A DNA stretch of 64,000 nucleotides from Cololabis saira. Lineage: Eukaryota > Chordata > Actinopteri > Beloniformes > Belonidae. This document shows positions 20,689 through 32,479 of this stretch, piece after piece. The notes beneath the pieces were generated by a model. That model did no database searches. It was not told the DNA's origin and worked only from the letters and a program-made list of their open reading frames with translations. How positions within the stretch are numbered: the stretch's first letter is position 1; the number at the start of each line of letters is the position of its first letter. Made by a program: the position numbers and the translations under genes. The stretch covers positions 5,039,625 to 5,103,624 of the forward strand of contig NC_084599.1 of the NCBI RefSeq assembly GCF_033807715.1. Reading direction: 5' to 3'.

Positions 20689-21061
20689 GATTATAGACGT
20701 CTCATTCATTCATAGTTGTGGTTGTGAAATGGAAAAATGACATGTAGCTTAAAAAAAAAGAAAGGCACATTGAAGGTTTCTTAACCAAAGTTAATTCACA
20801 CATTCCAGTCTTAGAGTTCTTCTAAGAGATGTGGACTGCTTGAGAGGGAGGTAATGGTCTTCTCCTCTTAGTCACTTTAATGCATTGCTGTTCTTCACTC
20901 GTGTCACAAGGTGGGGTACTCCTCCAATTCTTCTTGACCAAATGTGTATTTCTTTACAGGGTGTGTCTGACAGTCAGTTACTTTCCAAGTTTGACCTCAC
21001 TTAAAAAGATCTCTACTTGGTTTGGGAGACTGTGCATTTAATTCAAAATGTGATTGATACC
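20689..21061. other. Intergenic
   Basis: No supported feature. Confidence 0.4.
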
Positions 21062-21243
21062 AAGCGAAGCAATCACAGCCCTCTCGTCTGCGTGTGGTCT
21101 GCGTCGCCTCGACGCGTAGTTACAATTTTTGGGAGGTGACGTCGTCAGTGACGGCGTCAGTGACGGCGTGTGGTCTGCGTCGACGCGTACCACACGCCGT
21201 AGGCACGGGCGGCGTCGTTTTGACGCAGAACCATAACTCAAGC
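21062..21243 (+). repeat. PIF/Harbinger-like MITE, right half (long form)
   Basis: ACCAAGCGAAGCAATCACAG, CTGCGTCGCCTCGACGCGTA, TTTTTGGGAGGTG and GACGCAGAACCATAACTCA correspond in order to 38580-38719, the right half of the outer MITE in the 28-38 kb nest. The left half is absent, and the inner part has extra copies of GTCAGTGACGGC. Confidence 0.72.
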
Positions 21244-21513
21244 TGAAAGAAGAAAAGGTATTTTCTCAACTTTCTTCTTAAGAAAAAACTTAAGAATAAA
21301 AGAAATAAAAGTTCTCAAATTTGTGCTTGACTTTTTTCTTAACTTTAAGACAACCTTGACCTGTCTTAAAATTTCTTCTGTGAAAAGGTAAGACTCTAAT
21401 ATCACCTTTTTCAACACATTTGCACATGCACAAACAAAAACCTGCAATATTGTGGAGCGATGCATCGGTGTAGTGAAGTCTCGCTTCAGGTGTATCGACT
21501 GAATATAATGAAA

Positions 21514-21552
<39 letters not shown>

Positions 21553-22445
21553 TAATGAAATGAATAATACATATAATTTTGTATACCAAGTACGTAGAGG
21601 TGCACTAATTAAAAGCCCAAACATATGTAGCTTAATAAAATAAAATGAAACTCAATAGACTGATATTTTTATTTTAATACATTTATTAAAATTGTGACGG
21701 CTCTGATGTACAGACAGAGCAGCAGCTTCTGGGGCATGAAAACATGAAGCTTCACTTTATATTCAGACAAACTGTTAGATTTCATCTATTAAACCAACAT
21801 TTATCTTCCTAAATGATTTATTTCAGCCAGCGGTAATTCTCTACAGAGCTGCAGGTCAGTTCATTGGATCACTTTCTCCCCGGGACGACAGCGCGGTTTG
21901 ACCCGGCGATCACGTCTGTCCCCCCGGCCGTGAGCTGCTGCTGCTGCTCCGAGCCGGCGGCTCTTCTCATCCCCCGAAAATATCGGATCAAATTTCTTAA
22001 CAGCCGTTATTTGGATAAACTGAGCCCAGGTTGGGGATCTTAACGGTTACTTTTACGCCTGAAAAAATATTAAAACTTAATAAAGTGGCATATTAACAGC
22101 GCTACAGCGGAGATTAAAACAGCTTTTAGCTCTCGGCTTCTGCTGTCGTTTTGGTGCGAAATGCATTCTGGGATACTTGGCTGCTACTGCTGTGTGAACG
22201 GTCTGCTGGAGCGGCTACTGAATTGATTGAGTGATTTCGGATACAGCCATATTTTAAGAAGTTCTTAAGTAGGAAAAATGAGAAAATCGTAAGAAATGAC
22301 AGTTCTTAAGATGGTTCTTAAGAGAATATTGAGGAATTTCACTTAAGAACTTTCTTATTTACTTCTTAATTTTAGATCATTTATTCATCATCATTTAGAC
22401 ATTTCTTAAGATCGTTCTTAAGAACATATTGGTGACTCTGGCCCC
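21244..22445. repeat. TTCTTAAG-rich element with (AAT)n
   Basis: Both ends are rich in CTTAAGAA words in mirrored arrangement (21272-21300 and 22255-22430), suggesting a TIR element with subterminal repeats. The right end includes ATCGTTCTTAAGAACATATT. Inside are an (AAT)n tract at 21518-21550 and a GC-rich block at 21880-22160. The 22050-22150 part is repeated in inverted orientation at 13140-13230. Confidence 0.5.
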
Positions 22446-23220
22446 AGGCCTGGATCAAACATGCACATACACACAGGTGATCAGGTGCAGGGGAATTAGG
22501 AGCTGGGAATCCACACAGTTTTTCAGTTTTTTTGGAACCAGCATGAGTTGGAAATGTCTTCAAATTCCCTCACATGGCATTTTTTGTTGTTAGATTGCCA
22601 TTACAGTTATAATATTTTCATGGTATAATAACAAGAAAAGAAATACATCTTCACTCTAATGTGTGCTATTACGTGTGCTTCCTCTTCCACTATTCTTCGT
22701 GACGTCATCAAAGACATCACATTCTTTGATGAGCATTTGAACTCTACGCGTCTGAAGCTGGAGCTGATTTGCTGCAAACGAGGATGAATGTGCAAATGTT
22801 CCCAAACGTAGCAACAGCGCCCTCTGCTGGTTCATGGCGGTATGGTCGTAAACGGTAGCTGCGGCTTCACAACTGTCTTCTATACGCGCACTTACCGAGT
22901 GTACTGTCACGTTTGTGTTTGTTTCATCATAACTGAACAACACAAACATCCGTATGCTGTCCTTTGACGACCGAGTTACTCCTTAAAATAAATGGATGGC
23001 GCTCCTATAGTTTATTTCTTTAGTTCAGTCACTTATAGGCTCTGCAAAGCGATTTAGTCTTTTTCCTATTCCCCCGTTCACAGTCTCTTATTTTAGACAC
23101 TCACAATGTGACAACAACCCCCCGGTGAACATGTGGGAGTGAAGTGTCTCATAAACACCGACACACGGCAGCTGCAGAGTTTCAGCTCCGCTACAATCCA
23201 CCAGCTCCACTTGTGAATGA
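22446..23220. other. Intergenic, non-coding
   Basis: A CRE-like TGACGTCA occurs at about 22700. No exon was recognised. Confidence 0.4.
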
Positions 23221-23232
23221 GCTCATCATCAG

Positions 23233-23475
23233 TTGCCACAAGACATCCAGAAGTTGTTTCAAATAAAAGAAAATAAACACAATCTCAGGGGAATATGCCA
23301 TTTTAAAAAACAGCATGTACGAACAAAAATCAAAACCCATTGTGTATCAGTGAATGGAATTAATCTGTGGAACAACTGCAAAGATGAAATTAAATCATGC
23401 AAATCACTAAGTAAGTTTAAACAAATCTTTAAAATCAATACTCTTTATGGATACAAAACGGAAATGGACACATGA
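23233..23475 (+). pseudogene. Rex1-like (jockey-type) LINE reverse transcriptase C-terminus
   Basis: The peptide contains LRGICHFKKQHVRTKIKTHC and VNGINLWNN, then a CKSLSKFKQIFK ending, typical of the C-terminal segment of fish Rex1/jockey-type RTs. The RT palm is not present. No LINE tail follows closely. Confidence 0.65.
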
Positions 23476-23478
23476 ACT

Positions 23479-23828
23479 GACAGCCAGTGACCAAAGTGCC
23501 TTGCTCAGCTGAACCACTTTTTCTTTTCTTTTAGAAGTTCTACAAACTGTCCCCTGAGGTGTCAGACTGTCATGGCCGCCGTATGTATTTAACACGATGA
23601 CCGAGCGACACGGCGGTCAAACAGCAACAAACAGTGTAGGAAAGGCCATATATTCAGCATTATGACAATGTTATCAGAAATAATTAATATTATGACAGCT
23701 TACTGTTAGGATTTCATGAAATTATTGAAGCTCAAAACCGTCTGGGCTCTCTCTTCAAAGTAATCGCATTCTGATTAAGAGCCAAGGGTAGACAAAAATT
23801 AGATTAGAAGTTAAATACAATACACATT
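23479..23828. other. Intergenic
   Basis: No feature recognised. Confidence 0.4.
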
Positions 23829-24131
23829 GTTGGAGAGGAGACGGTTAGCTGTGGGGAGTCTCACCTGTGAGCTAGGCTTGACACCCCAGGGAAAGGAAGA
23901 TGGAAGCGACATGTCTCGTAGGCTCAACCAATGGAAATCATTTGCAAAGAACACCCTCCTTTTCAGTATAAAATCAACTGGACTGATGACGACCGTGTGC
24001 ATTTCTCTCCTACCCATGAGACAAATGTACCTCCGGCCGGAAAAACCTTGTGCTTGACATGATTAAAAGTTGTATTAACCTGTGATTCGATTCCACTAGT
24101 TTTTCTTATAGTTCGCCAGACAAACGAACAC
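23829..24131 (+). mobile_element. Possible solo LTR
   Basis: The segment starts TGTTGGAGAGGAGAC and ends near CAAACGAACA. It has a TATA-like AGTATAAAATC at about 23967 and a GATTAAAAG poly-A-like signal at about 24060, the layout of a retroviral-type LTR. No target duplication was found and no partner LTR exists in the window. Confidence 0.3.
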
Positions 24132-24219
24132 TTATCTTTCATTACCAATGATGGTTTCATCCAGGGGTTAGCAGAGAACCACAACAAAACATATTTCCAT
24201 CCAAGGAAGGGGGGGGGGC

Positions 24220-24535
24220 AGTGGGCCGCCTGCTCCGCAAGTGCCTGCAAGGCTACCTTATTCGCACATTCGTGGAGTTTAACCCAGTGAACGAGAGGGT
24301 CGCTTCCCTGCGCCTTCGGGTCAGGGGAAAGGTCTCTCACTGTTGTTTGTGCCTACGGGCCAGGCAGCAGGATGGAGTACAGCCTTGTTGGACTCCCTGG
24401 GAGAGGTAGGTGATGGTGCTCCATTGTTCTACTGGGGGACTTCAACGCTCACGTGGGCGGTGACAGTGATATCTGGAGGGGTCTGATTGGGAGGAACGGC
24501 CTCCCCGATCTGAGCCCAAGCGCTGCTCCGTTATT
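24220..24535 (+). pseudogene. LINE endonuclease (EEP) fragment
   Basis: With frame changes, the translation gives FVEFNPVNERVASLRLRV and then [30 protein letters not shown] and [13 protein letters not shown] is the conserved catalytic block of apurinic-type endonucleases of non-LTR retrotransposons. The fragment is decayed and has no adjoining RT. Confidence 0.65.
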
Positions 24536-24540
24536 GGACT

Positions 24541-24707
24541 TCTGTTTACATAATTCAGTTGTAAACAATTTCTTTTTAAACCTTGATTTAAAGGAACTGA
24601 GGGTTTCAGAGTTCCAGATCTGTGGAGCATAAAAGCTGAATGCTGCTTCTCCATGTTTGGTTCTGATTGTGGGGACACAGAGCAGACCTGAACAATGGGT
24701 CAACAAT
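24541..24707 (-). repeat. Older LINE-like repeat, split by the L2 insertion
   Basis: The phrase GGAACTGAGGGTTTCAGAGT ... GGGGACACAGAGCAGACCTG runs up to the L2 5' end and resumes after its 3' end at 26080 (AACAAGAAGACCTGAGAGGTC). The word GAACAA at both junctions is the likely L2 target duplication. Confidence 0.55.
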
Positions 24708-26079
24708 GATTGACATATGGTTTAAACCATATGTCAATCAGGTTTGTAAAATAGCCTTTTTCCATCTCCGTAATATTGCAAAGATTACGAAAATCCTCTC
24801 ACAGAGTGATGCAGAAAAACTAGTTCATGCGTTTGTATCTTCTAGACTAGATTACTGTAATGTGTTGTTAGCAGGATGTCCAAGTAATTTGCTGAATAGG
24901 CTCCAGCTGATCCAAAATGCAGCAGCACGAGTACTGACAGGAATTAGCAGGAGAGACCACGTCTCTCCAGTGTTAGCGTCGCTCCATTGGTTACCCGTAA
25001 AATTCAGAATCCAATTTAAAATTGTATTACTTGCGTATAAAGCCCAAAACGGCTTAGCTCCGCATTATTTGCAAGACCTGATAGTGCCTTATGTTCCTGT
25101 CAGAGCTCTCCGTTCTCAGAGTGCAGGTTTACTTGTAGTTCCTAGAGTATCTAAATGTAGATTTGGAGGGCGGGCGTTCTGCTATCAGGCGCCACTACTA
25201 TGGAACCAACTTCCAATCTGGGTTAAGGGGGCTGACACCACCTCCACCTTTAAAACTAAACTTAAAACATTTCTGTTTAGTAAAGCCTATAGTTAGTGTT
25301 TAGTAAACCTCTAGCTGGTGTTGGTAAATCTCTAGGTAGTGTAAACTTTAGTGTGTCAGAGTCGCTCCTGTGGTTTCTTGTGCTGGCCCCCCCTTCTCCT
25401 CCCTTTTCTCTCTTTTGTCCATGTTGCAGCATCCTGTGCCGGACACCGGAACCTGCAGGTGGTCGTGGGTGGCTTGTAGCTTGCATTACGGAGCACAAGT
25501 CTTTCCCCGACCCTGCACCCCAACCTGGGACTTGCTGATTGGGCCGGAGCTTCGGGAGCTGCGTGCTGGCCTGCGGTCCCCACCCCTGGTCATCCCGTTG
25601 CTGGCCCCCCCTTCTCCTCCCTTTTCTCTCTTTTGTCCTGCAGGTGGCCGTGGGTGGCTTGTAGCTTGCATTACGGAGCACAAGTCTTTTCCTGACCCTG
25701 CACCCCAACCTGGGACTTGCTGATTGGGCCGGAGCTTCGGGAGCTGTGTGCTGGCCTGCGGTCCCCACCCCCGGTCATCCCGTTGCTGCTTCCACCTGCC
25801 TGCTGTGCTGCTGCCGTCCCTGACCCACCAGTCTGGCCCTCGGCAGGAGGGTCCCCCCTGATGAGCCTGGTCCTGCTCAAGGTTTCTTCCCTCCTAAAGG
25901 GGAGTTTTTCCTTGCCACTGTTTGGCTTAAGGTTTTTCTCCCACTAGGGGAGTTTTTACCTGCCATTGTTTATGTAATAACTGCTCGGGGGTCATGTTCT
26001 GGGTATGGGTCTCTGTAAAGCGTCTAGAGACAACTCTGTTGTATTAGACGCTATATAAATAAAATTGAATTGAATTGAA
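24708..26079 (+). mobile_element. L2/Maui-type LINE, 5'-truncated
   Basis: Carries the RT C-terminal coding part (24721-25296), a 3' UTR with GGAGTTTTTCCTTGCCACTG and CTAGGGGAGTTTTTACCTG, and the tail TATATAAATAAAATTGAATTGAA. The 3' UTR has an internal tandem duplication (about 25381-25600 and 25600-25780). The 5' junction is a perfect 32-bp palindrome. A second copy lies at 49740-50938. Confidence 0.85.
24721..25296 (+). pseudogene. L2 reverse transcriptase, C-terminal part
   Basis: The frame reads AFFHLRNIAKITKILSQSD, SSRLDYCNVLLAG, LQLIQNAAARVLTGISRRDH, SPVLASLHWLPVKFRI and GGRAFCYQAPLLWNQLP, ending FLFSKAYS. This is the conserved thumb/C-terminal block of L2/CR1-clade RTs. The endonuclease and RT palm (YADD) were lost by 5' truncation, so the copy is dead on insertion. 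The frame is otherwise intact for about 190 codons. Confidence 0.85.
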
Positions 26080-26085
26080 CAAGAA

Positions 26086-26290
26086 GACCTGAGAGGTCTG
26101 GGTGGTTGCTATGGCAACAAGTCCCTGATGTGTTTTAAAAAAATAACAGAAGTATTTTAAAGTCTATTCTCTGAGGTACTGGGAGCCAGTGTAAAGACCT
26201 CAGACACGTAGTGATGTGGTCCACTTTCTTAGTTGTGGCGAGAACCCGGGCAGCAGCGTTCTGGATTAGCTGTAGCCGTCTGGTAGGCTT
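26086..26290 (-). pseudogene. L2-like RT C-terminal fragment (antisense)
   Basis: The minus-strand peptide RRLQLIQNAAARVLATTKK and then CLRSLHWLPVPQRIDFKILL is a diverged L2-type RT block. It continues the older repeat that was split by the 24.7-kb L2 insertion. Confidence 0.65.
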
Positions 26291-26356
26291 GCTAGGCAGA
26301 CCTATGAACACATGAACTAGGCCTATGAACACATGATCTAGGCCTATGAACACACT
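26287..26356. repeat. 24-bp tandem repeat, three copies
   Basis: CCTATGAACACATGAWCTAGG repeats three times with the last copy variant. Confidence 0.8.
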
Positions 26357-26389
26357 GTAGATAGAACAGGCCAAGTAGGCAGAGCACCC

Positions 26390-28257
26390 GGTGGGGAAGA
26401 TTCTCACAAGGAAAAAGCACTGGAACTGAATTAAAGTTGCAATATGCAACTTCTGAGAGCTAGCAAGATTGGAAAGTGGCGCTTCCTCTAAGCCCCGCCC
26501 CCTCCTCCCCCTCCCGTCAGCGCTCCGTCCAAAGCCACGCCCCCACAAACGTTGAGGAACGCGCATTTGCAGGAGTCGAGGTTTCCAGGACATTTTGGAC
26601 AGCACATTTTAAAAACTACCCCATGTCTCATTCACCTGTAAGCAAGGCCGGTTTTAGGGGAGGGCAGGGGTGGGCTGTGCCCACCCAAACGTGCATCCTG
26701 CCCACCGGCGTCTCCATCCCGGCGAGAGTGGAGAGCGGAGAGCGGGTGGCGGTGCGCCGTAGCCTACGGCGCCTACGGCGCACTGCTATCCGCTCTTCGC
26801 TCCATCCTCACGGACCCCCATACAGCTTCCGAGCCGGAGCTGCTGCGGCGCTTCATTGCGGCTGCTCGTATCCCCGCGGGCTGCTGCTGCTGGGCGGAGA
26901 GTCCTGCAGCAGCAGCCCGGACTAACGGCTCTGCTCCCCGCTCTCACACACACAATGGGACCGAGCTACTCTGAAAATAACTACATAATAACTACATACT
27001 GGGGGTCCGTGGCAGAGGGGAGGGAGGGGGTTACACTGGGACACTGTGAGCCGTGGAGGACCCGTGGGAAGTGGACACGGGGGGCTGGAAGCGAGTGCGC
27101 GCATGGGACGAGGGGGGGGCGTGGTTTAAAATGAAGGCATCTGATTGGTTCTTTCCCTTCCTGCCAAGCCTCTGGTCTTCTGACCAATCCGAGCCATTCG
27201 GTGCGCAAATAACTGATTGGTTAGAGTTTTTACAGGATTAAAGCTTTCAGAGAGGATTGATTTTTTTCTTTCCTTTTTCTGAACACATTATTCACTGGTT
27301 ACTCTCAGGATGGAAGGACCATTTCACCCAGTATAACAATAAATGTTTTTGAATACGATTGCAATTAATACCTTTAACATGTGAATGAATAAAAACAACA
27401 TTGAAATAAAACTAAGAACAAAATAAAAAAAAAAGTTAATACAAAAGAATAAGTACATAATAAAATGATTGAAAAATAAGTAATTAAAATAATAAGAAAT
27501 AACTAGATAACAAAAAAAAACGAAACCACCCTAATAAAATGAAAAAATTATGTTATAAGCTAAACTAAAAGGAAGGTTTTGAGCCTCTTGAGCCCAATAT
27601 GCATGGACTGCTGATGGGCCACGTCCAAAAGTAAATTAAGCAGTTCAGCTTTGGATTTTAGTTTGTTAGACAGTATCCGGATGTCTTCCTTGAGGCTAAC
27701 AATTTACTTATTAGTGTCTGAACATACCGGGTTGTCATCTGGTGGCGCTGGGGCAGCCAAGATCTGCTCAAAATCACCATCGGCGCCATCTTGAGTCAGC
27801 AACAATGATACCGGAAAGAACAATCATCTACCGGTGGTGAGTGAATGACCTGAATTACAGCCCAACAGCAAGGGGAACCAAAACCCCTGATTCTTCTGGC
27901 TGATCCATAATATCCTCCAGGTTTTTGTAGTTGACTGTGTGAAATTGTGTCATTTTGTCCAAATCGGTTTTAATTGGAGGCATTAATGTTACTGGACTGG
28001 ATATTGATGGACTAGCTGCTGAACTGGAGTTCAGATGCTACTGACAGGAGTTTTTGGTAACCGGTCCACAGCAGCAAACGAGGGATGACTGTTATTGATG
28101 TTATTGTTGATGATTTCAGAAGAGGAGCCCAGTGCCCTAACCAGTAGGCCACTGGCTGGGTCACTGATCCAATTCCTGCTCCACTACATATAAATTATCC
28201 TTCAGACACATTTTATTCACAGGATTTAAAAAAATGTTTAAATTGTCATTAGCTTTG
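26390..28257. other. Composite non-coding repeats
   Basis: At about 26410-26460 is GTTGCAATATGCAACTTCTGAG, a hairpin-like word of a fish repeat. At about 26646 GGCCGGTTTTAGGGGAGGGC resembles a hAT left end of the CAGGGCCGG type. 27400-27540 is A-rich. CpG-rich sequence at 26700-27120 has open frames without similarity, and I do not call genes there. Confidence 0.4.
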
Positions 28258-31084
28258 TAAAGCCTGATTTAAGGTTCTGCGTTAAACCAACGCAGAGCCA
28301 ACGGCGTTGCCGTGACGGCAGGGCCGGTTCTAGGCATGCATATATGAGGGGGCAGTCAGAAATGTGAAGGGGGCATCATGTGTACACATCATGCTCCACC
28401 ACTTTTTTTTCTGTGCTTATAGTAACAATGCTTTCTTCATTGAAATGGGTCTTTTGCTATGTGTCCAACCCCTGGAGAAGCGGATTGCACTTTGTCAGGC
28501 CTCTACCTTCAGACCTGTCCAACTTGGGTGTCCCACCTGAAGACTAAGCTCCTGCTGGTATAGCTCTTAAGGTCACTGAGGCACGCTAACCCCCTGACCA
28601 CAATAAGGTGGCAATCCCTCAGGGGGGGAAACTGAAAAATAAAAATAAAATAAATGAATAAAATAAAATAAAATAAAACATCCTTCATCCAGATTTTATC
28701 AACCAACAACATTTATTTTAACTGGATGGCCTAATTCTCAAATACCGGTATATGTTAACCTCACAGACTATAGTCAATATTTACAAAACTGAAAGGTAGT
28801 CTTATGAATAATAATAAAAAATCTTCTCAAACAAATTTATAAAACACAACAGATATACAGTAGAACATTTTTTTGTTTTTTTTGTTTTTTTGTTTTTTTT
28901 TGTTGGCAGCTTAACAGCTCAAAAAACTCCTTTTTCTCCACTCCTCTCTCATTTCTCTCTCATTTCTCTCCACTCTTCTTTTTTCTCTCCACTCCACTCT
29001 ACAACGGCAGTCTCCTGTTTCCCTTTGCAAAAACTCTCACAAACTCATCCATGTCCAAGTTATTTGTGATAGACTTCTCATGGGCCAAGATCACCAGATT
29101 CCTCTTTCTCTTGTGTAACATGGTGCGACGATAGGGGGTTAGAACCCGTGACAATGTGGAGAAGGAACTCTCACATGCTGCTGAAGACACACCAATTACC
29201 AGGGCTGTTACATACAATTTATGCAACTCAGGAAAGGCTTCCCTGTATTCCTGCAGGTGTTTACACACAGTGGACAGGTCTGATTCATTTGGACATTTCT
29301 TGAGCAACATCTGTTTTGCTACAAGGATTTCATTTTTGAGACTTGCATTGTCTGCCACTGTGCCAGCCAGCACAGCCAGAGGGTGCAACTGTGTTGAATC
29401 TAGAAATGCACTAGATTTGGGTGCAAGACTAGATATGGCTTTCATCAGGTCAACATTTCTCTGTGAAAATCTAGTTTCCATTTCTGAAATGGCCCTGTCA
29501 AGGATGTTGAGCAGAGATCTTTTCAGAGATTGATGGGGATTAAGGGTAGGATCATCAGAGTCTGTATGGCCCACAGTTGAGAGCACAACACTTTGACCAA
29601 GGTGTTTGCTCATTGTTCTCCTTCTCTTTGGAGGATGTGAATCATCTCCTGCCGCCACCTGAGATAACTCTGCCCAATAATCATCTTCCCGAATGTTTTT
29701 TAGGGACTCCAGTGCTGCACCTACAACCTCAGAGGCACTGCACATATCCACAGACTGAGCCTGCAGAATTGCATTTGCTGGTTTCAAGACACCAAGCACC
29801 CGCACTAGAAACTTTCCAGTCTCAAAGAAGTGATGCCTCTTAATTTGACATTGCAGGCCTGATGCCTCAGTGCACAGGTCAACTGCAGCAGCATCATCCT
29901 CTGTCATCTTAGATAAGATACTGAGAATATGGTCTTGATTTTCAACAATGCACCTTGTCACCTCATAGTGGCTTGTCCATCGGATTTCAAGCAGCCTTTT
30001 AAGATGAGGTGCATCATATTTCTTGGACACATGGTGGTGCTGAAAAAACTTGTAGAGTAAACTAGAGAGGTCAAAAAATCTTTTTGCACATGGTTCACTC
30101 TGCATGGCATGCACAACTACTAGGTGCAGTTGGTGGTTGAAGCAGTGGATATATGGGACATATCTATCAAGCTTATTTTGGAGCAGAGCTTGTACACCAC
30201 CTCTTACCCCACTCATCACAGAAGCCCCATCATAACACTGACTAAGTATGTTTTCAGCACTGTAGCCAGCATCAGAAAGGTGTGTCAGTATCTCAGAGGT
30301 GATGTACTCTGCATCAAGTTGATGCAAGTCAAGCAACCCAATAAGATGCTCCTCTGGCATGGAATTGCTGACAAAGCGAATCATCACAGACAAATTTTCC
30401 ACATTGCACCTGTCTCTGGTCCCATCACTTTTGAGGCAGAACCCCGCAGAATCTGCATTTTTTATTTTTTCCTGATCTCTCCAAGCACCATGTCTGCCAG
30501 TGTTTCTATAATTTCATTTTGGATATCCTTAGATGTATATTTTGCATTCTTTGGGATACCCTTAGCAATGCTTGCTAATTTCTCATCCTTCTCTAAGGTA
30601 TACTCCATCAGCTTTAGAAAGAGACCTGAAGCAATGTCGTCGTCAGCTGCATCATGCCTCAAAGTTTCTGCAGTTCCACGGAGCCCCAACTCATTTACAC
30701 AGAGAAACTTAACAGCACTGCCCACACTCTTGACATAGTAATGGTTTTTTTCAAGTTGTGTTTTACCAACCAACAGGGAGTCAACAGTTCCCCCTGTAGC
30801 CTCTCTGCTTTTGTGCTGAGTCCATACAGTTGAAGCATGCACATGGTTGTGGCTGGACACATGCCTCTGTAACCCCTTGTCTCGATCAAGTGCTGCTTTC
30901 CAGTTGTTAAAACCAGTTAAGGTAAAAGCAACATCCCTCTCATTAACAGCGCTGCCATATTTCCGACAGGGGAAACAGAAGCAGGCGTCTCGCACCACAG
31001 AATACTCTAGCCATGGTCGTGTGCGGTACCAGGCAGGATTGAATGATCTCAATGTTGTACCAAATGCACGCTTTGGGTAGCTAC

Positions 31085-31453
31085 TATTATAATTATAAAG
31101 AATAATTTAAAATCAAACTGAACATATATAAACTGCATATGTTGATTAACTAATGTGCCTATATACTTTAAAACTAATGTCAATGTGATGAACTAGTGTG
31201 TGTATTCTGAGTTGTCTCTGGAGAATTCTGTACCAGGCACGAGATAAGGGGGGCCCCAAGCCACCCCTACTTTCAGAGGTAATAAACTTGTTCTCAAGAC
31301 AGAGGCGGGCAGATCTGTTAGGATGGCTGCGGAGAGCTGTCCTGCAGGTCTCCCTCTGCAGAGGTAATGTCTTTAATTGTATTCCAGTTTTGTGTCTTAT
31401 TTACCTTTTCCAGCTCAATCTAAGAACCCGGCGTGATGAATTCGATCACAACA
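31085..31453 (+). repeat. 5' LTR
   Basis: Begins TATTATAATTATAAAG and ends GATCACAACA. Contains a TATA-like CATATATAAAC at about 31121 and AATAAA in GGTAATAAACTTG at about 31279. Confidence 0.85.
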
Positions 31454-31455
31454 AT

Positions 31456-31475
31456 TTGGGGGCGTCGTCCGGGAT
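31456..31475 (+). promoter_or_regulatory. Primer binding site, tRNA-Pro-like
   Basis: TTGGGGGCGTCGTCCGGGAT matches the complement of the tRNA-Pro 3' end (TGGGGGCTCGTCCGGGAT) apart from one extra G. Confidence 0.75.
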
Positions 31476-31765
31476 TGAGATCAGGAGAGGTAATTATGAA
31501 AAACAGCTCGGTGCGAAAAAGGCGAGGACAGGCCGCGCGGCAAATTCAGGGTAAGCAGACCTTTATCTGCATTGGATATACTCAAATCAAGACCGTGTCC
31601 AAAGTCTTAAGTAAACACCCAGCTGCTGAATTTAATAACTGCTAAATTTAAGGAATGATAACTGCTGAATTAAGAATTGCTAAATTTAAGGAATGACAAC
31701 TGCTAAAGATAATGAAGAAAGGACAAGGCTGGAATATAAATTAACTAGATAGTGTACACAGAGGG

Positions 31766-31915
31766 GGTTAGAGTCCCCAGAGAGGGTTTGAGGCCCCAGA
31801 GGGGGTTAGAGTCCCCAGAGAGGGTTTGAGGCCCCAGAGGGGGTTAGAGTCCCCAGAGGGGGTTAGAGTCCCCAGAGAGGGTTTGAGGCCCCAGAGAGGG
31901 TTAGAGGCCCCAAAA
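31766..31915. repeat. Tandem repeat in LTR-element leader
   Basis: About seven 20-21-bp units alternating GGGGGTTAGAGTCCCCAGA and GAGGGTTTGAGGCCCCAGA. Each unit has a TTAGAGTCCCC/GGGG hairpin potential. Non-coding. Confidence 0.85.
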
Positions 31916-32296
31916 TTGTCATTTGGCATTTTTGAAAGTCTTGGGCGTGGCGGCCCCCACCGTGACACTGACGAGTGCATGGATTTTGCTGGGTTGGAAT
32001 CCCGGGATTGAGGCCACCCGAATTCTAAGAGCTGCCAAAGAAACTTACAGTAAAAAGTTGATGGTATGCAATTGAGGATGGAATAGGATTTTGGAAACTG
32101 TACAGAGGTTTTAAAATGCCCGAGAAACTTTAAATGTTGAGGGAATTTGGCTTCGTGAAGATATTGTAACATCTATGTTGACATGGGCTTGAAAAACAGA
32201 AATAGATGAGATTGTGAAGTATGTAAAAATTCAGCAGTAACTGCTGGCCTTGCTATGTGAGAAAGGAGGGGCTGCGCTTGTGTGTAAAGCGCCTGC

Positions 32297-32342
32297 TGTG
32301 TGTGTGTGTGTGTGTGTGAGACAGAGACTGCTGGGATGTGTA

Positions 32343-32392
<50 letters not shown>

Positions 32393-32435
32393 AGAGACAG
32401 AGACTCCTGGGATGTGTGTGTGTGTGTGTGAGAGA
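32297..32435. repeat. (TG)n microsatellite with interspersed GAGACAGAGACT units
   Basis: Three TG runs are separated by copies of GAGACAGAGACTSCTGGGATG. This is a compound microsatellite/minisatellite inside the LTR element. Confidence 0.9.
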
Positions 32436-32479
32436 GAAGGAGAGATGTGTGAGTATGTGTGTGTTCCTTTGTGTATTGT

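Noticed and set aside
26476..27241. GC-rich open frames suggesting a gene
   Set aside because: No start context, splice sites or family similarity. The region is repeat-like, with a hAT-type end near 26646.
31826..32172. Leu-Glu-rich repeat peptide in the LTR-element leader
   Set aside because: Produced by the 20-21-bp tandem repeat; non-coding leader sequence.
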